Positions 1 to 10,254 are shown, counted from the first letter of the stretch. The stretch: DNA of 41,568 bases from Candidatus Omnitrophota bacterium (GCA_016929445.1 JAFGIU010000131.1:1-41568); one strand, 5' to 3'. A program made the numbers and translations. The notes: generated from the letters alone by a model not told the origin.

Positions 1-515
1 AGGGAGAGCTGCATTTTAATATCCCTGAACATCAGGATGAACGCATCGGATTTGGGATGGCCAAGGTCAAAGGAGGCTTGCCTGTTTATTTCGGAGCACA
101 GGCGGGTTCAGATCCAGGGTCCGCTCCTTTTATCCGGATTTCCAGCCTGGATTGGAGGGGCGTGCGCTTTGAAGATATCCGGATCACAGGGCAGCTAAGC
201 GGCCGGGAACTGAATATTTCGCGATTGGCCGGCCGCGTGCAAGGCGCTTCAGTGGAAGCCCGACTCAGACTGTGGGCCGAACCCCAGGGCATGGCGCACC
301 AAGGCCATGTGGAGTGGAAACCGATGCAGTCCGAGTTGGCTCAGCGTGTTTCTCCGCTCAGTTTTGTGGGGGTTGCCGGCCGGGTGAGCGGGGAGGCCGA
401 TTGGACAGGCCAGGGAGCGCAGTTTTCCGATCTGGAAGTCCGGGTGGAGTCCGCTGAAGAATCAGGAGGCCATTGGGTCTTCCGTCAAAGAGCTGCAAAG
501 CAAACAGGGGAGTGA
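1..515 (+). CDS. C-terminal part of an AsmA/TamB-like envelope protein (5' end outside window)
   Basis: The reading frame is open from the first bases of the window (codons begin at position 3) and ends with TGA at 513-515, so only the last ~170 residues are visible. The sequence alternates hydrophobic and polar residues and contains phrases such as ISRLAGRVQGASVEARL and FVGVAGRVSGEADW. These recall the beta-rich repeats near the C-terminus of AsmA/TamB/DUF748 proteins, which in diderm bacteria span the periplasm and are linked to lipid transport or outer-membrane assembly. No membrane anchor is seen because the N-terminus is missing. The next gene starts 3 bases downstream, so the two are probably co-transcribed. 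The family call rests on composition and pattern only and is tentative; the protein is called partial because of the window edge, not because it is broken. Confidence 0.5.
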   Translation, partial: GELHFNIPEHQDERIGFGMAKVKGGLPVYFGAQAGSDPGSAPFIRISSLDWRGVRFEDIRITGQLSGRELNISRLAGRVQGASVEARLRLWAEPQGMAHQGHVEWKPMQSELAQRVSPLSFVGVAGRVSGEADWTGQGAQFSDLEVRVESAEESGGHWVFRQRAAKQTGE

Positions 516-517
516 TC

Positions 518-835
518 ATGTCAGCAAAGGCCAATATCCGCAAGTGGTGCGAATTGGATTGGCAGCAGATTTGGAACGAGCTCCTTGTGGTGGGCCAGCT
601 TTCCGGTAGCTGTGGAAAATGCCGGGCCTTGGGCGTGGAACTCACAGCGCATCGGTGTCCGGAGTGCGGCACAGGTTTTAAGTATGCAGCGATCCGTTTA
701 GAGGGAGGAAGACCGGGTGATTACTATGCAGCCGTGAAGCGCTTGCGCCAGAATCGGCCCGAACTCACTTTGCTGGAGCTGGCAGATCTGGAGAATGCGC
801 GCGGCCAAGCAAAATCCCGGGAGATCTTTGGTTGA
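518..835 (+). CDS. Small zinc-ribbon protein, 105 aa
   Basis: The ATG at 518 is chosen because CAGGGGAG lies a few bases upstream and the previous stop ends at 515; the same frame is open further upstream but without a ribosome site. The protein has two CxxC knuckles, CGKC at about residues 32-35 and CPEC at about 48-51, which look like a zinc ribbon. They are followed by a helical, charged C-terminal half. There is no signal peptide or membrane segment, so it is probably cytoplasmic. Its stop overlaps the TTG start of the transporter gene in a TTGA tetranucleotide, which suggests translational coupling. No specific function is recognised; nucleic-acid binding or a structural zinc site are both possible. 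Confidence 0.65.
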   Translation: MSAKANIRKWCELDWQQIWNELLVVGQLSGSCGKCRALGVELTAHRCPECGTGFKYAAIRLEGGRPGDYYAAVKRLRQNRPELTLLELADLENARGQAKSREIFG

Positions 836-2043
836 AGAAGACAGCCGCGGTCTTTTCCTGGTCGCTCTACGATTTTGCCAACAGTATTTTTGCCATCAAT
901 ATTATTTCCTACCACTTTGCCCTTTGGGTCACCGTGGAAAAGGGCGGTTCTGATCTGCTTTACAGCTCAGCCATTACAATTTCGATTATTGTCTCCGGCT
1001 TTCTAATGCCCGGATTAGGGGCCTGGTCCGACCGTTTGCGCAAACGCATACCTTTTTTGGCGGTGATGACCTGCCTGTGCGTCGCATTTACGGCAGCCAT
1101 GGGTTATGTCAGCAGCCTGATGCTGGGACTGGCATTCTTTTGTGTGGCCAACGTGGCTTTCCAGACTGCAGGAGTTTTTTACAATGCCCTTTTGCCCGAG
1201 ATCAGCGATGCAAAAAACAGGGGGAAAATTTCAGGATATGGAGTGGGACTGGGCTATGTCGGAACCATTATCGGAGTGATCGTCGCCAAACCCTTCCTCA
1301 ATGCCGGCGGGCATCAGGCGACTTTTGTGCCCACGGCCGTGCTGTTTCTGGTGGGAGCCTTGCCCTGTCTCCTATTCATCAAAGAGCCTGGGACAGGGGA
1401 GTCGCAGCTCAGACTGAGTTATACCCTCAAGGATTTTAAAAATGCCTTGGCACGGATAAAGGGAGTGCCTGGGGGTGTGGTGCTGCTCTGGTGTGCCTTT
1501 TTGGCATTTAACGCAGTCAGCGCTATCAACGTTTTCATGTCGGTTTATGCTCAAAAGATTATAGGACTCAAGCCCGACGAAATGCATTGGTTCATAATCC
1601 TTTCAACGGTATTTGCAATCCTCAGCGCCCTGGCTTTCGGACAAATAACGGATAAGAGGGGATCCCACTTTGCGATGCGGCTGACGCTGGCATTTTGGGC
1701 ATTAACCATGGTCCTGGCCGCCACCAGCTTCAGTCCCGGGGTATTGTGGGTTGTCGGCCCCCTTGCAGGCACCTGCTTCGGGGCCATTTGGGTGTGTTCG
1801 AGAACCCTGATCATCGAGATGTTCCCCGAGGAGGTCATAGGGGAGGTTTTCGGCATTTTCGGCCTTGTAGGGCGGATTTCGGCCATTGTGGGGCCCATGG
1901 TGTGGGCCCTGACCACCTTGGTGTTTAGCCGGATAAATGCCCCGGAAATGGGCTACCGCATTGCTGTAATGACCTTGGTAGGGTATATGTGTGTGGCCGC
2001 AGTCTTGTTCAGGAAGATCCCGGATAGTCGTGTGAAAGCCTAA
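832..2043 (+). CDS. MFS transporter, UMF1/Atg22-like family, 403 aa
   Basis: The start is TTG at 832, overlapping the previous stop (TTGA). The N-terminus has the WSLYDFANS motif in the first helix, typical of the UMF1 family (relatives of yeast vacuolar Atg22). It is followed by about twelve hydrophobic segments. The loop GAWSDRLRKR between helices 2 and 3 matches the usual MFS loop between those helices, and a second copy-like loop, GQITDKRGS, occurs midway, marking the two six-helix halves. The length fits the family. It should act in the inner membrane as an exporter or permease; the substrate cannot be read from the sequence. It is the last plus-strand gene before the convergent carB gene. 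Confidence 0.85.
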   Translation: MKKTAAVFSWSLYDFANSIFAINIISYHFALWVTVEKGGSDLLYSSAITISIIVSGFLMPGLGAWSDRLRKRIPFLAVMTCLCVAFTAAMGYVSSLMLGLAFFCVANVAFQTAGVFYNALLPEISDAKNRGKISGYGVGLGYVGTIIGVIVAKPFLNAGGHQATFVPTAVLFLVGALPCLLFIKEPGTGESQLRLSYTLKDFKNALARIKGVPGGVVLLWCAFLAFNAVSAINVFMSVYAQKIIGLKPDEMHWFIILSTVFAILSALAFGQITDKRGSHFAMRLTLAFWALTMVLAATSFSPGVLWVVGPLAGTCFGAIWVCSRTLIIEMFPEEVIGEVFGIFGLVGRISAIVGPMVWALTTLVFSRINAPEMGYRIAVMTLVGYMCVAAVLFRKIPDSRVKA

Positions 2044-2154
2044 GAAGAGGCATGCCGGTAAACCGGTGCTGAGGCCAATTACTGTGTCCTATAATACATA
2101 TTATGTTAACTACAGGGTAAAACGGCCAAAAATCAGGGGACTCTGTCTTCTAGC
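2044..2154. other. Convergent intergenic spacer with short inverted repeats
   Basis: This 111-base gap lies between the ends of the MFS gene (plus) and carB (minus). It holds a CCGGT/ACCGG inverted repeat around 2055-2067 and an ATAATA-CA-TATTAT repeat around 2091-2104. Neither is followed by a convincing T-run on either strand, so no factor-independent terminator is called. Confidence 0.4.
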
Positions 2155-5100
2155 CTATTTTGCGTTGCTTAGGTTTTCTGAGTGGTATTCCTGGATGGAG
2201 CAAACAGGGATTCCCCCGCTGCTTTGGCTCAAGTACTCCAAGGCCTCCACACTGGCATCTGCGGCATTGAGCGTGGTGACCAGCGGGACGCCGTGAAAGA
2301 CAGCCGTGCTGCGGATTTTGGTTTCATCCTTCTTGGTTTGTTTTCCCGACGGTGTGTTGATCACCAGGTGAATTTCCCCTGCCTTAATGGCGTCCACGAC
2401 ATTGGGGTGGCCTTCATAGAGTTTATTGATTTGGGTGACTTTAAGCCCCCTCTTGTCATTGAGGTACTGGGCAGTCCCCTTTGTGGCTGCGAGATTAAAT
2501 CCGAGGTCTGTGAGGCGTTTGGCCAGCGGTAATAAGGCTGCTTTGTCTGAATCGGTTACGCTGAGAAAAACAGTGCCGGTTTTGGGCAGGATCTGGCCTG
2601 CCGCAAACTGCGATTTGGCAAAGGCCATGCCGAAATTGTGGTCAATGCCCATGACTTCTCCGGTACTGCGCATTTCCGGCCCGAGGACTGCGTCCACACC
2701 CGGAAACCGGACAAAGGGGAATACGGATTCCTTGACTGCATAGTGTTTGGGTGAAATCTCCCCTGCTTTGAGGTCCTTGAGTTTTGCGCCGAGCATGACC
2801 TTGGTTGCGATTTTAGCCCAGGGAATGCCTGTGGTCTTGCTCACAAAGGGAACAGTCCGGCTTGCGCGCGGATTGACTTCGAGGATGTAGACTTGGTTTT
2901 GCTTGACGGCGAACTGGATATTCATGAGGCCGATTACGCCGAGTTCCAGAGCGAGGAGCCTGGTTTGGCGTTTCAGCTCTTTGATGACTGAATCCGTCAA
3001 GCTATGGGGCGGCAGAACCATGGCAGCGTCCCCGGAGTGGGTTCCGGCGTGTTCTATGTGCTCCAGGATTCCTGCGACGCAGACGGTTTCGCCGTCGGAG
3101 ACAGCGTCTACATCCACCTCGATCGCCTGTTCGAGGAATTTGTCGATCAAGATTGGGTGTTTGCCGGAGACCTTGAGTGCGGTTTTTGCAAAAGTCTGGA
3201 GATCTTCGTCGTCATAGACAATTTCCATGGCGCGTCCACCGAGCACATAGGATGGGCGGATGAGTACGGGATAGCCGATTTGTGTTGCAATCTCCTGGGC
3301 TTGTTTGAGGGAAGTGGCGGTGGCGCTCTCGGGCTGGCGGAGTTTAAGCTTGGTGATGAGTTGGTGAAAGCGCTCCCGGTCCTCTGCGCGGTCAATGGCA
3401 TCGGAAGGGGTCCCCAAGATGGGCACGCCGGCCTCTTGCAGGGCCACAGCGAGCTTGAGGGGAGTCTGGCCGCCCAGCTGTACGATGACTCCCCTGGGCT
3501 TCTCCTTTTCCACGACGTTGAGGACTTCCTCCAGAGTAATAGGCTCAAAATACAGCCGGTCCGAAGTGTCGTAGTCCGTGCTGACGGTTTCGGGATTGGA
3601 GTTGTACATGATGCTCGTGAGTCCGAGCTCGCGTACGGCAAAGCTCGCATGCACACAGCAATAATCAAATTCGATCCCCTGCCCGATGCGGTTGGGGCCT
3701 GCACCGAGTATCAGGACACTTTTTCCCTCGGACGCGGCCTGCAGCTCGTCCTCAGGATCGTAGTTGGAGTAGAAATAGGGGGTGTAGGCCTCGAATTCCG
3801 CAGCACAGGTATCCACAAGCTTGAAGCTGGGCGCCACCTTCTGTTTGAGGCGTTCTTTTCGAATTTCCAGTTCTGATTTACCGTACCAGCGGGCAATCTC
3901 CGGATCCGAGAATCCCTCGGACTTGATCTTGCGCCAAGTCCTTTCGTCCCATTGTTCCCCTGCCTGGGCGCTCTTGCGCCAGCGCAATTCTTGTTCACAA
4001 ATGATAGCCAATTGATCCAGAAACCAGGGGTCGATGGCGGTTTCAGCAAAGATTTGTTCGGTAGTCCATCCCGACTGAAAGGCCATCATAATCTGATGGA
4101 GGCGCTGGGCATTGGGCTTCCGCAGACCTGCGAGCATTTCGCTTTCGTTAAAGGTCATATTGCGTGGATCCGATAGACCGTCTCCCCCGATCTCTAAGGA
4201 ACGCACGGCCTTTTGCAGAGACTCGCGGAAAGTGCGTCCAATGGCCATGACTTCGCCCACAGATTTCATCTGGGTAGTGAGTTCGGAATCCGCTTCCGGG
4301 AATTTCTCAAAGGCCCAGCGGGGTATCTTGACCACGCAGTAATCAATGGTGGGTTCAAAGGCGGCCGGGGTCTGGCGGGTAATGTCATTGGGCAGTTCGT
4401 CCAGGGTATATCCCACGGCCAACTTGGCTGCAATTTTGGCAATGGGAAATCCCGTGGCTTTCGAAGCCAACGCCGAGCTGCGGGAGACCCGCGGGTTCAT
4501 TTCAATGACGACCAGGCGTCCGTCCTGGGGATTGACGGCAAATTGGATATTCGACCCGCCGGTTTCCACACCGATTTCACGGATCACCTTGATCGCCGCA
4601 TCGCGCATTTCTTGGTAGCACCGATCGGTGAGCGTCTGGGCAGGCGCTACGGTAATGCTGTCGCCTGTGTGTACGCCCATCGGGTCAAAGTTCTCAATGG
4701 AGCAGATAATGACCACGTTGTCGGCCAGATCGCGCATCACCTCGAGCTCGAATTCCTTCCAGCCTTTCACGGATTCCTCGAGCAGTACCTGGGAAATAGG
4801 GCTGTATTCCAGGCCCTTCAAAATCTTGGCTTCGAACTCTTCCTCGGAGTTGGCAATGCTGCCCCCCACGCCGCCCAAAGTAAAAGCAGGCCGGATAATG
4901 ACCGGACATCCTCCGAGCTCAGCCAGGATTTTTTTGGCAGATTCCAGATCGCGCACAATTCCGGAGCGGGGGACTTCCAAATGGATATTCGCCATGGCCT
5001 CCTTGAACAGCTCGCGATCCTCTGCTTTCTTAATGACCTCCACATTGGCCCCGATGAGTTCAACCCCATATTTTTTGAGGACGCCCTTATCGGCCAGTTC

Positions 5101-5400
5101 CACGGTCGCATTCAGGGCTGTTTGTCCTCCCAGCGTCGGAAGAAGCGCATCGGGCCGCTCCCTTTCAATGATGGATTCGAGGGCCTCAGCCACAATAGGC
5201 TCAATATAGGTTCTGTGCGCAAACTCCGGGTCGGTCATGATCGTTGCAGGGTTGGAGTTGACGAGCACCACTTCATAGCCTTCTTCAGCCAGGGCTTTGC
5301 AGGCTTGAGTACCGGAGTAATCGAACTCGCAAGCCTGGCCGATCACGATGGGGCCGGATCCAATGAGGAGAATCTTGTGGATGTCAGTTCTTTTTGGCAT
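2155..5400 (-). CDS. carB: Carbamoyl-phosphate synthase large subunit, 1081 aa
   Basis: This is the large, synthetase subunit that makes carbamoyl phosphate from bicarbonate, ATP and ammonia passed from CarA, feeding pyrimidine and arginine synthesis. Two homologous halves are plain: each has an ATP-grasp module with LGGQT motifs and the metal/ATP loops [17 protein letters not shown] (first half) and [18 protein letters not shown] (second half). The C-terminus holds the methylglyoxal-synthase-like allosteric domain (about residues 940-1081). Length matches the family. The ATG at 5400 lies inside the end of carA (17-base overlap) and lacks a clear ribosome site, so translation is probably coupled to carA. 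No frameshift is seen. It is the last gene of the long minus-strand run. Confidence 0.98.
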   Translation of the reverse strand: MPKRTDIHKILLIGSGPIVIGQACEFDYSGTQACKALAEEGYEVVLVNSNPATIMTDPEFAHRTYIEPIVAEALESIIERERPDALLPTLGGQTALNATVELADKGVLKKYGVELIGANVEVIKKAEDRELFKEAMANIHLEVPRSGIVRDLESAKKILAELGGCPVIIRPAFTLGGVGGSIANSEEEFEAKILKGLEYSPISQVLLEESVKGWKEFELEVMRDLADNVVIICSIENFDPMGVHTGDSITVAPAQTLTDRCYQEMRDAAIKVIREIGVETGGSNIQFAVNPQDGRLVVIEMNPRVSRSSALASKATGFPIAKIAAKLAVGYTLDELPNDITRQTPAAFEPTIDYCVVKIPRWAFEKFPEADSELTTQMKSVGEVMAIGRTFRESLQKAVRSLEIGGDGLSDPRNMTFNESEMLAGLRKPNAQRLHQIMMAFQSGWTTEQIFAETAIDPWFLDQLAIICEQELRWRKSAQAGEQWDERTWRKIKSEGFSDPEIARWYGKSELEIRKERLKQKVAPSFKLVDTCAAEFEAYTPYFYSNYDPEDELQAASEGKSVLILGAGPNRIGQGIEFDYCCVHASFAVRELGLTSIMYNSNPETVSTDYDTSDRLYFEPITLEEVLNVVEKEKPRGVIVQLGGQTPLKLAVALQEAGVPILGTPSDAIDRAEDRERFHQLITKLKLRQPESATATSLKQAQEIATQIGYPVLIRPSYVLGGRAMEIVYDDEDLQTFAKTALKVSGKHPILIDKFLEQAIEVDVDAVSDGETVCVAGILEHIEHAGTHSGDAAMVLPPHSLTDSVIKELKRQTRLLALELGVIGLMNIQFAVKQNQVYILEVNPRASRTVPFVSKTTGIPWAKIATKVMLGAKLKDLKAGEISPKHYAVKESVFPFVRFPGVDAVLGPEMRSTGEVMGIDHNFGMAFAKSQFAAGQILPKTGTVFLSVTDSDKAALLPLAKRLTDLGFNLAATKGTAQYLNDKRGLKVTQINKLYEGHPNVVDAIKAGEIHLVINTPSGKQTKKDETKIRSTAVFHGVPLVTTLNAADASVEALEYLSQSSGGIPVCSIQEYHSENLSNAK

Positions 5401-6526
5401 GCTTTTTCACAAGGTCAAGGAATTCATCAAATAGGTATCGGGAGTCGTGGGGTCCTGCGGCTGCCTCGGGGTGATACTGAACTGAGACAATCGGAAGTTC
5501 CTTGTGCCGGATCCCCTCCACGGTCTTGTCATAGAGGCTGATATGGGAGACATCAATGTCTTTGGCCTTGTCAAAGGATTCGGGATCTACGCAGAAGCCG
5601 TGATTTTGGCTGGTAATCTCCACCCTGCGTGTGGATAGGTCCATTACCGGATGATTGATTCCCCTGTGCCCGAATTTGAGCTTGTAAGTCTTTGCTCCCA
5701 GAGCCAGACCCAAAATCTGATGGCCCAGGCAGATTCCCATAAGGGGCCAGCGTCCAAAAAGCTGTTGGGTCAGTTCGATCCCCGGCGTAACCGCGGCAGG
5801 ATCCCCGGGGCCATTGGAAAGAAGAACACCATCGGGATTCAGCTTTTGAATATCGGAAAGACTGCTTGTGCCGGGCAGTACATGCACTTCGCAACCCCGG
5901 CTGTGCAGCGAGCGGAGAATGTTCCACTTCACTCCAAAGTCAATAACGGCGATCTTTAGGGGACTCTTTGACGGAGTCCCCTGCCGGGTGCTGAAATTCC
6001 AGGCTTCCCCGCAGCTGACTTCACTTGCCAGGTTGGCGCCCACCATTGAGGGCACTGCGCGGGCTTGGGCCACCAAGGCCTCTGCCCCCTCCTCCTCTGT
6101 CCCGATTACTCCGCGAAGGGAGCCGTGAATACGCAAGCGGCGGGTCAGGGATCGCGTATCAATCCCCTGCAGGAGGGGCACGCCGGCCTCGTTGAGAAAC
6201 TCCTCCAGGCTGCGCTCCGCCCGCCAATTGCTGGGCCTCGGGGAGAGCTGGCGGACCACAAAGCCTGCCAGCCAGATTCCAGCGGATTCGCTGTCTTCCG
6301 CAACCACGCCGTAATTGCCGATTAACGGGTAGGTTAGGGCGACGATTTGGCCGCGATAGGATGGGTCCGTCAATACCTCCTGGTAGCCTACCATGGAGGT
6401 GTTGAACACGACTTCTCCCGAGGTTTGAGCCTTCGGAAACTGAGAAAAACCCCGAAAGACGCTTCCGTCTTCCAGGGCAAGTAGGGTGGGGAATTCTTTA
6501 TACATCAATGCATTGTACCAAATCAT
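5384..6526 (-). CDS. carA: Carbamoyl-phosphate synthase small (glutaminase) subunit, 380 aa
   Basis: CarA hydrolyses glutamine and channels ammonia to CarB. The N-terminal CPSase small-chain domain begins [13 protein letters not shown] and contains [17 protein letters not shown]. The C-terminal class I glutamine amidotransferase domain has SNGPGDP, the nucleophile motif GICLGHQ with Cys266, and SVQYHPEA carrying the catalytic His. The ATG at 6526 is used because it overlaps the upstream stop (ATGA) and has GGAAG nearby; a second ATG at 6505 would give a start closer to the usual family N-terminus and cannot be excluded. It overlaps carB by 17 bases, the usual carAB arrangement. Confidence 0.97.
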   Translation of the reverse strand: MIWYNALMYKEFPTLLALEDGSVFRGFSQFPKAQTSGEVVFNTSMVGYQEVLTDPSYRGQIVALTYPLIGNYGVVAEDSESAGIWLAGFVVRQLSPRPSNWRAERSLEEFLNEAGVPLLQGIDTRSLTRRLRIHGSLRGVIGTEEEGAEALVAQARAVPSMVGANLASEVSCGEAWNFSTRQGTPSKSPLKIAVIDFGVKWNILRSLHSRGCEVHVLPGTSSLSDIQKLNPDGVLLSNGPGDPAAVTPGIELTQQLFGRWPLMGICLGHQILGLALGAKTYKLKFGHRGINHPVMDLSTRRVEITSQNHGFCVDPESFDKAKDIDVSHISLYDKTVEGIRHKELPIVSVQYHPEAAAGPHDSRYLFDEFLDLVKKHAKKN

Positions 6527-7098
6527 TCATAGGCTTCCAATCCCTGTAGGATCCCTTTCTCAGGATTGAGGATACGTTCATTCAGGCGGACCTCGAAATG
6601 CAAGTGCGGGATCATTTGGGGGTGGCTGGCGTTCCCTGTGTTCCCTACCGTTCCGATCAGGTCCCCCTGGTGCACCCAGGCAATCTCGGGCAGGCTGAGG
6701 CTGTCTAAATGAGCATAACGGGTCCAATATCCATCCATGTGATGGATCTCGACGTATTTCCCGTATCCGTCCTCTTTGACGATGGATCGGGCCCACCCGC
6801 TGCGTCCGGCAATCACCGGACTGCCCATAGGCGCGGCCAGATCCACCCCCAGGTGCTTGCGCCTCCCGCCGGAACGCCGCGCTAAGAAGTGGCCGCTTCC
6901 CCGGGAGTCCGAGCGGATTTGAAGCTTTCCGCCGATGAGTTCTCCTGTGGGCAGAACAAAGCGGGCTTCAGTTGCGGCAACACCGTAAGACAATCCGGTA
7001 TACAAGCTCCGCGGGAACACCAGTGTAAAGAGAAGGGCTAGGAGGAGGATTCGCCATCCCCGGCGACCTTGGGGGCGCCGACGCGGTCGGAGATCCAT
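6523..7098 (-). CDS. Membrane-anchored M23 family metallopeptidase, about 191 aa
   Basis: This is a LytM/M23 peptidase domain that should cut peptide cross-links in peptidoglycan. The metal ligands are intact: His82 and Asp86 in KHLGVDLAAP and the HLH pair His165/His167 in HLHFEVR, with YAHLDS between. A basic N-terminus followed by the hydrophobic stretch ILLLALLFTLVF gives a signal anchor, placing the domain in the periplasm. The start at 7098 (ATG, MDLRPRRR) is preferred because it puts the basic region and helix at the N-terminus; the frame is open to 7167 but those residues overlap the upstream hydrolase more deeply. No strong ribosome site is visible, so coupling with the upstream gene (7038-7904) is likely. 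Confidence 0.85.
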   Translation of the reverse strand: MDLRPRRRPQGRRGWRILLLALLFTLVFPRSLYTGLSYGVAATEARFVLPTGELIGGKLQIRSDSRGSGHFLARRSGGRRKHLGVDLAAPMGSPVIAGRSGWARSIVKEDGYGKYVEIHHMDGYWTRYAHLDSLSLPEIAWVHQGDLIGTVGNTGNASHPQMIPHLHFEVRLNERILNPEKGILQGLEAYE

Positions 7099-7904
7099 CG
7101 TGATACAAGCTCGTAGACCTGGGAGCGTTCTGTCTCGTTCAATACTTCGTGATAACACCCTGGACACAACTCCATATGCTTGTCCGTACTGGACACAGAT
7201 TCAAAATACGCATTTACCCAATCCACACGCACCACCGGATCCTCTGATCCCTGCAAAAGGAGCAGGGGCGTGAAGAGTTCGGTTCCCCGTCCGGCGTGCG
7301 CCTCCCCTGTCTGGATCAGATTTCGATAAAGACCCAGGCTGATCTTGTGAACTGCTAAGGGATCCTCCCTGTGCCGGGCAATAATCTCCGGGTCGTGGGT
7401 GCCCATAGAAGGATCTGTCCCGGTCTTGAACTTCAGACCAGGATGGATTGCCTGCCCTGCTTTGTCGAGCAGGAGTTTTTGGACTTTGGAGGGCTGGTGC
7501 GCAATGCCGAAGGCCGGGGCTGAGAGAATTAAACCGTCCACATTGAGCCTGAAATCCAGAATCAAATCCAGAGCAATGAGGGTTCCCATGCTGTGTCCCA
7601 GTAAAAACTGGGGCAGTTCATTGTTCCGGTTGGCTTCTATGATTGCCAGGCCGTCCCGGGCATAGGCAGAAAAGTCATCTACATGCCCGCGGCTTCCTTG
7701 GGACTCCCCAAAACCCTGATGGTCCCAGGAAAAGACCTCGCACCCGGCACCGGTCATATGCCCGGCGAATTCGTCATAACGGCCGCTATGCTCTCCGAAT
7801 CCGTGGGAAATCCAAAGTTGTGCCGCGGGACTGGATTCTACGCTCCATTTCCGTAACCTCAGTTCGAGGCCGTGCTCTGTCTTCCAAGTTTCGGATAGGC
7901 TCAT
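7038..7904 (-). CDS. Alpha/beta hydrolase, monoacylglycerol lipase/lysophospholipase-like, 288 aa
   Basis: This is a Hydrolase_4 (serine aminopeptidase S33-like) fold. The HGFGEHSGRY motif near residues 34-43 matches the oxyanion region of monoacylglycerol lipases. The nucleophile elbow is GHSMG with Ser105. The acid is expected in GSEDPV and the catalytic His in CYHEVLNE. There is no signal peptide. The start ATG overlaps the stop of the acyl-CoA synthetase gene (ATGA), and a lipase next to a fatty-acyl-CoA ligase suggests recycling of membrane lipid fatty acids. The exact substrate is inferred. Its 3' end overlaps the start of the M23 gene by about 60 bases. Confidence 0.88.
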   Translation of the reverse strand: MSLSETWKTEHGLELRLRKWSVESSPAAQLWISHGFGEHSGRYDEFAGHMTGAGCEVFSWDHQGFGESQGSRGHVDDFSAYARDGLAIIEANRNNELPQFLLGHSMGTLIALDLILDFRLNVDGLILSAPAFGIAHQPSKVQKLLLDKAGQAIHPGLKFKTGTDPSMGTHDPEIIARHREDPLAVHKISLGLYRNLIQTGEAHAGRGTELFTPLLLLQGSEDPVVRVDWVNAYFESVSSTDKHMELCPGCYHEVLNETERSQVYELVSRWISDRVGAPKVAGDGESSS

Positions 7905-9700
7905 TGTCTGTTTTTGCGCGCCCGCTCATAGGCGGACTTGATTAGGTCCGCGTATTTTTCCGCAATGACCTGGCGTTTAAGTTTCAATGTAGGAGTTAAC
8001 TCCCCGAATTCCCTGCCCCAATCGTGATCGAGGAATTCAAATTCCTTCACTTGTTCATAACTGGATAAGCCCGGCGCTAGTGCCTCCAAATGTTTATAGA
8101 TTAGTTGACGAATGCGGTCATCCCGGACCAATGCCGCACGGTCTTCTGTGCTGATGTTGTTTTGGAGAGCATAGGATTCAAGCCGGGTCCAATCCGGGAC
8201 CAGGAGTGCTACCAGAAAGTTATTCCAGTCTCCGTAGACCATGGCTTCTGCCACAAAGGGGGACTCCTTGAGCAAGGCTTCTATTTTTTGGGGAGCCACG
8301 TTCTTCCCGCCGCTGGTCACGATCAAATCTTTCTTCCGGTCGGTGATTACGAGAAAACCGTCCTCATCCATGAGCCCGATATCTCCGGTATGAAACCAGC
8401 CGTCAACGATAGCGGCCTCGGTCTTCTCTTGATTCCGGAAATAACCTTGCATGACATGAGGACCTCGAGTCAGGATTTCGCCCTCTTCGCTAATCCGTAC
8501 CTCGACACCGGGCAATAGCGGCCCGACAGTTTCCAATTTGCGCTTATCCATACGATTCACGGCGATCACGGGGGAGGTTTCGGTCAAGCCGTAGCCCTCC
8601 AGGATGACTACTCCGGCAGAGGCAAAAAAACGGGCCACTGCGGCGGGCAGCGGGGCTCCTCCGGAGACAAAGAAATGAAGCCGGCCCCCGAGCCGGGCCT
8701 TGAGCTTTCTGAATACAAGCACTTCAGCAATTGCATAAATCAGGCGCAGTTTCAAGTTAGGGATCTTCCGTGCGAGTTGAACCTGAGCCATCTTCCATCC
8801 CACGCCCTTAGCCCAGAGAAAAAGGCGGCGTCTCAAAGGTGCGGCTTCCTCGATAGCGGCCTCGATACGCGCCTGGAGTTTTTCAAAAAAACGCGGGACT
8901 GAGAGCACAACTGTGGGACGCACTTCGAGCATGTTTTCGCCCACAGTGTCCAAAGACTCCGCAAAGCCAATTGTACAGCCCAAATAGAGAGGCAAATAGT
9001 AGTCTGCCATACGTTCAAACACATGGCTCAGCGGCAGCATGGATAAGGTGACATCAGCGTCTGAAATAGGAAGAATCTGGGCACAAGCCTCGGCGTTGGA
9101 AAGGAAATTCTTGTGTGAAAGCATCACCCCTTTGCGCTTACCGGTAGTGCCGGAGGTGTAAATGAGCGTTGCAGTCTCCTCATTGGAGGCTCCGGAAATG
9201 AGTTGATTGAGCCTTTCCTCCGGGGTTGTGCGAGGCTGGTTTAACCATGCGGGGTAAGCTCGGACTCCTTCAGGCAAGGATTCGGGTGGGTCCAGGACAA
9301 ACAGATGACGCAGTGAAGGAACGCTTTGGGGCAGCTCCAAAACCTTGTCAAGTTGCTCCGGTGTGGAGGCCAAAATGCCTACAGCCTCACAGTCTTTGAG
9401 GATTTTGGCGATCTCCGCGGCGGTGTCCGAGGTATAGATTGGGACGCTTAGCGCACGACAGGACATGATCGCGAGATCCCAGAAAATCCACTCCGGGCGG
9501 TTTTCGGAAATAATGGCCCACCGGTCTTCTGGTTGAAGCCCCAGATCCAGAAGTCCGAGCGCAAGGGACCGGACCTCCTTAGCGGATCGCTCCCAGCTGA
9601 AATCCACGTAGCTGCCGGAGCGTTTGGCTCTGTACGCGATACAATGGGCGCGTTTTTGTGCCTGGGAGAAAAAGAGTTGAGGGATCGTGCAAGAAATCAC
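7901..9700 (-). CDS. Long-chain fatty acid-CoA ligase (AMP-forming), 599 aa
   Basis: This is an ANL superfamily adenylating enzyme that activates fatty acids to acyl-CoA through an acyl-AMP. The P-loop-like motif TLIYTSGTTGKRKGVMLSH (about residues 178-196) is perfect. Later come GYGLTETSP, the hinge-region motif DGWFHTGDIG, and the C-terminal lysine region DLIVTSGGKNVAPQKIE. The length is usual for bacterial FadD15-like long-chain ligases. The start is GTG at 9700, overlapping the upstream stop (GTGA). It sits directly upstream of the lipase-like hydrolase, so the two may act in one lipid turnover step. Chain-length preference cannot be read from sequence. Confidence 0.93.
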   Translation of the reverse strand: MISCTIPQLFFSQAQKRAHCIAYRAKRSGSYVDFSWERSAKEVRSLALGLLDLGLQPEDRWAIISENRPEWIFWDLAIMSCRALSVPIYTSDTAAEIAKILKDCEAVGILASTPEQLDKVLELPQSVPSLRHLFVLDPPESLPEGVRAYPAWLNQPRTTPEERLNQLISGASNEETATLIYTSGTTGKRKGVMLSHKNFLSNAEACAQILPISDADVTLSMLPLSHVFERMADYYLPLYLGCTIGFAESLDTVGENMLEVRPTVVLSVPRFFEKLQARIEAAIEEAAPLRRRLFLWAKGVGWKMAQVQLARKIPNLKLRLIYAIAEVLVFRKLKARLGGRLHFFVSGGAPLPAAVARFFASAGVVILEGYGLTETSPVIAVNRMDKRKLETVGPLLPGVEVRISEEGEILTRGPHVMQGYFRNQEKTEAAIVDGWFHTGDIGLMDEDGFLVITDRKKDLIVTSGGKNVAPQKIEALLKESPFVAEAMVYGDWNNFLVALLVPDWTRLESYALQNNISTEDRAALVRDDRIRQLIYKHLEALAPGLSSYEQVKEFEFLDHDWGREFGELTPTLKLKRQVIAEKYADLIKSAYERARKNRQ

Positions 9701-10254
9701 GTGCCGTACCAGTCGGAAAGTGCGGAGTCCACCTGCTTATACAATAAACTCAAATCCCCCGCGTTCGTCCACTCCTGCAAGACCATTTTTCTGCAGGCAT
9801 GAAGTTGCAAGGCATTGGGATCTCTGGAGGACTCAAGCGCCTCTTGGGCCAGAAACTCGCCTAAAGTAGATGCGTTTTCCATACGGCCTCGCTCCATGGC
9901 GCGCTCAAATCTCAACTCGGCCGGGGCGTCGACAAGAAAAAAGCGGAATTCTGTATTCCGCTCAAGCACCCGTGCTTCTTCCGGATTCCGGATGCTGTCC
10001 ACGATGCTTTTGTCCCGGAGGCTCGGCAGTATCCGTTCGGACAAGACGCCCGGACCTTCTGCCTTTCTTAGAGCATTGCCGTATTCGCGCATATTTTCCC
10101 GGCTTTCCGGGTGGCCGTTGCGCTTTAATTCATCGCGAATCGAATCAGAAAGGGAGAAGTAGTGAAAGCCTTTTCTTACCAAATATCTCGCGACTTCCCC
10201 TTTCCCTGAAGCATTAGTACCGGTTAATCCCACCACTCGAATTGCTTCACCCAC
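9697..10254 (-). CDS. Dephospho-CoA-kinase-like P-loop nucleotide kinase, 185 aa
   Basis: The P-loop GLTGTNASGKGEVARYL near the N-terminus and the helical LID-like middle region (ILPSLRDKSIVDSIRNPEEARVL) resemble the dephospho-CoA kinase/deoxynucleotide kinase branch of small P-loop kinases. The family member here is not classical CoaE, because the usual HPxI motif is not seen. The start chosen is GTG at 10254, with AGGA eight bases upstream; it overlaps the end of the preceding PilZ gene by eight bases. The open frame extends upstream to 10311 but without support. Substrate unknown: dephospho-CoA, dNMP or another small nucleotide are all possible. It is tightly coupled to the acyl-CoA ligase gene downstream (GTGA overlap). 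Confidence 0.7.
   Translation of the reverse strand: MGEAIRVVGLTGTNASGKGEVARYLVRKGFHYFSLSDSIRDELKRNGHPESRENMREYGNALRKAEGPGVLSERILPSLRDKSIVDSIRNPEEARVLERNTEFRFFLVDAPAELRFERAMERGRMENASTLGEFLAQEALESSRDPNALQLHACRKMVLQEWTNAGDLSLLYKQVDSALSDWYGT

Noticed and set aside
439-609. Possible frameshift joining the AsmA-like tail to another frame (KELQSKQGSD region)
   Set aside because: The alternative frame would overlap the zinc-ribbon gene by about 90 bases, while the 515 stop followed by a ribosome site and ATG at 518 is simpler. It could be checked against relatives.
2091-2104. ATAATA-CA-TATTAT palindrome as a terminator or operator
   Set aside because: AT-only, short, no T-run after a GC stem, and no second copy seen.
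3004-3876. Plus-strand open frame of 290 codons
   Set aside because: Antisense shadow of carB; no ribosome site or family match.
4213-5541. Long plus-strand open frame (442 codons) across the carAB region
   Set aside because: It lies antisense to carB and carA with their codon phase, encodes no recognisable domain, and the minus-strand proteins are complete.
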